NCBI GenBank assembly: GCA_963930775.1
Contig: OZ005689.1
Location: 7,541,569 to 7,605,568, forward strand
DNA from: Cliona cf. orientalis
Lineage: Eukaryota; Porifera; Demospongiae; Clionaida; Clionaidae
Direction of reading: 5' to 3'
DNA length: 64,000 bases
Under the pieces are notes generated by a model, which saw nothing but the letters and a program-made list of their open reading frames with translations, was not told the DNA's origin and made no database searches. How positions within the stretch are numbered: position 1 is the first letter of the stretch; each line of letters begins with the position of its first letter. The position numbers were made by a program, and so were the translations under genes. Shown one piece after another: positions 63,936 to 64,000 of this stretch.

Positions 63936-64000
63936 GTATGTTAATGTGTGGCTAACGTTGTTGTATTAGTTCATAATGATGTTACTTTTTTACATTTGTA

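Overview
This window is eukaryotic and almost certainly from an early-branching animal. The coding sequence is broken into many short exons with canonical GT..AG introns. The encoded domains (Reeler, Ig-like, Calx-beta, CAP with a Thr/Ser-rich stalk) are animal extracellular ones, and the non-coding DNA is AT-rich with microsatellites and small foldback or terminal-inverted-repeat elements. A demosponge is my best guess from this mix, but nothing in the sequence proves it.

Layout. (1) 1-5593, + strand: the 3' part of a gene for a secreted CAP-superfamily protein. The end of the CAP domain is followed by a mucin-like Thr/Ser stalk built from 60-bp tandem repeats, then two copies of a small two-exon Cys module, then a stop codon. 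Its 5' exons lie outside the window. (2) 5594-9672: an intergenic stretch with no gene I can support. (3) 9673 to the right edge, + strand: one giant gene. I traced 85 consecutive exons (16,723 coding bases, about 5,574 codons) with phase-compatible junctions and no in-frame stop. It starts with a signal peptide and Reeler domain. It then has nine two-exon Cys modules, two Ig-like domains, two more modules, a six-Cys exon, three Calx-beta-like domains, one module plus a divergent Calx-beta-like domain, and a super-repeat (three Cys modules, Calx-like, Ig-like, one Cys module, Calx-like, Ig-like). The super-repeat occurs three times. In the third copy the Calx-like/Ig-like pair is present four times, the last three copies forming a recent 2.1-kb tandem triplication. 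The gene runs off the right edge; the window stops one base before the expected AG of the next acceptor.

The outstanding property is exon design. Exons 6 to 85 all have lengths divisible by three and all are flanked by phase-1 introns, so any exon or block can be duplicated or skipped without breaking the frame. The intron inside each Cys module splits the second Cys codon after its T, in both genes. Both products look secreted (signal peptide in the giant gene; CAP, sequons and paired Cys), so an extracellular-matrix, cell-surface or aggregation/recognition role is the natural inference. No catalytic domain and no transmembrane segment is visible in the window.

Introns and the intergenic region carry many non-autonomous repeats: a family with TACCGTA-type ends, a 2-kb element with perfect 36-bp inverted ends, two CAGTGGCGGATCC elements in opposite orientation with 5-bp target duplications, a CAGGGGCGTAGCC relative, several hairpins, and CT-rich microsatellites directly upstream of 3' splice sites. 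All alignments were done by eye; domain names rest on motif recognition, not on a search.
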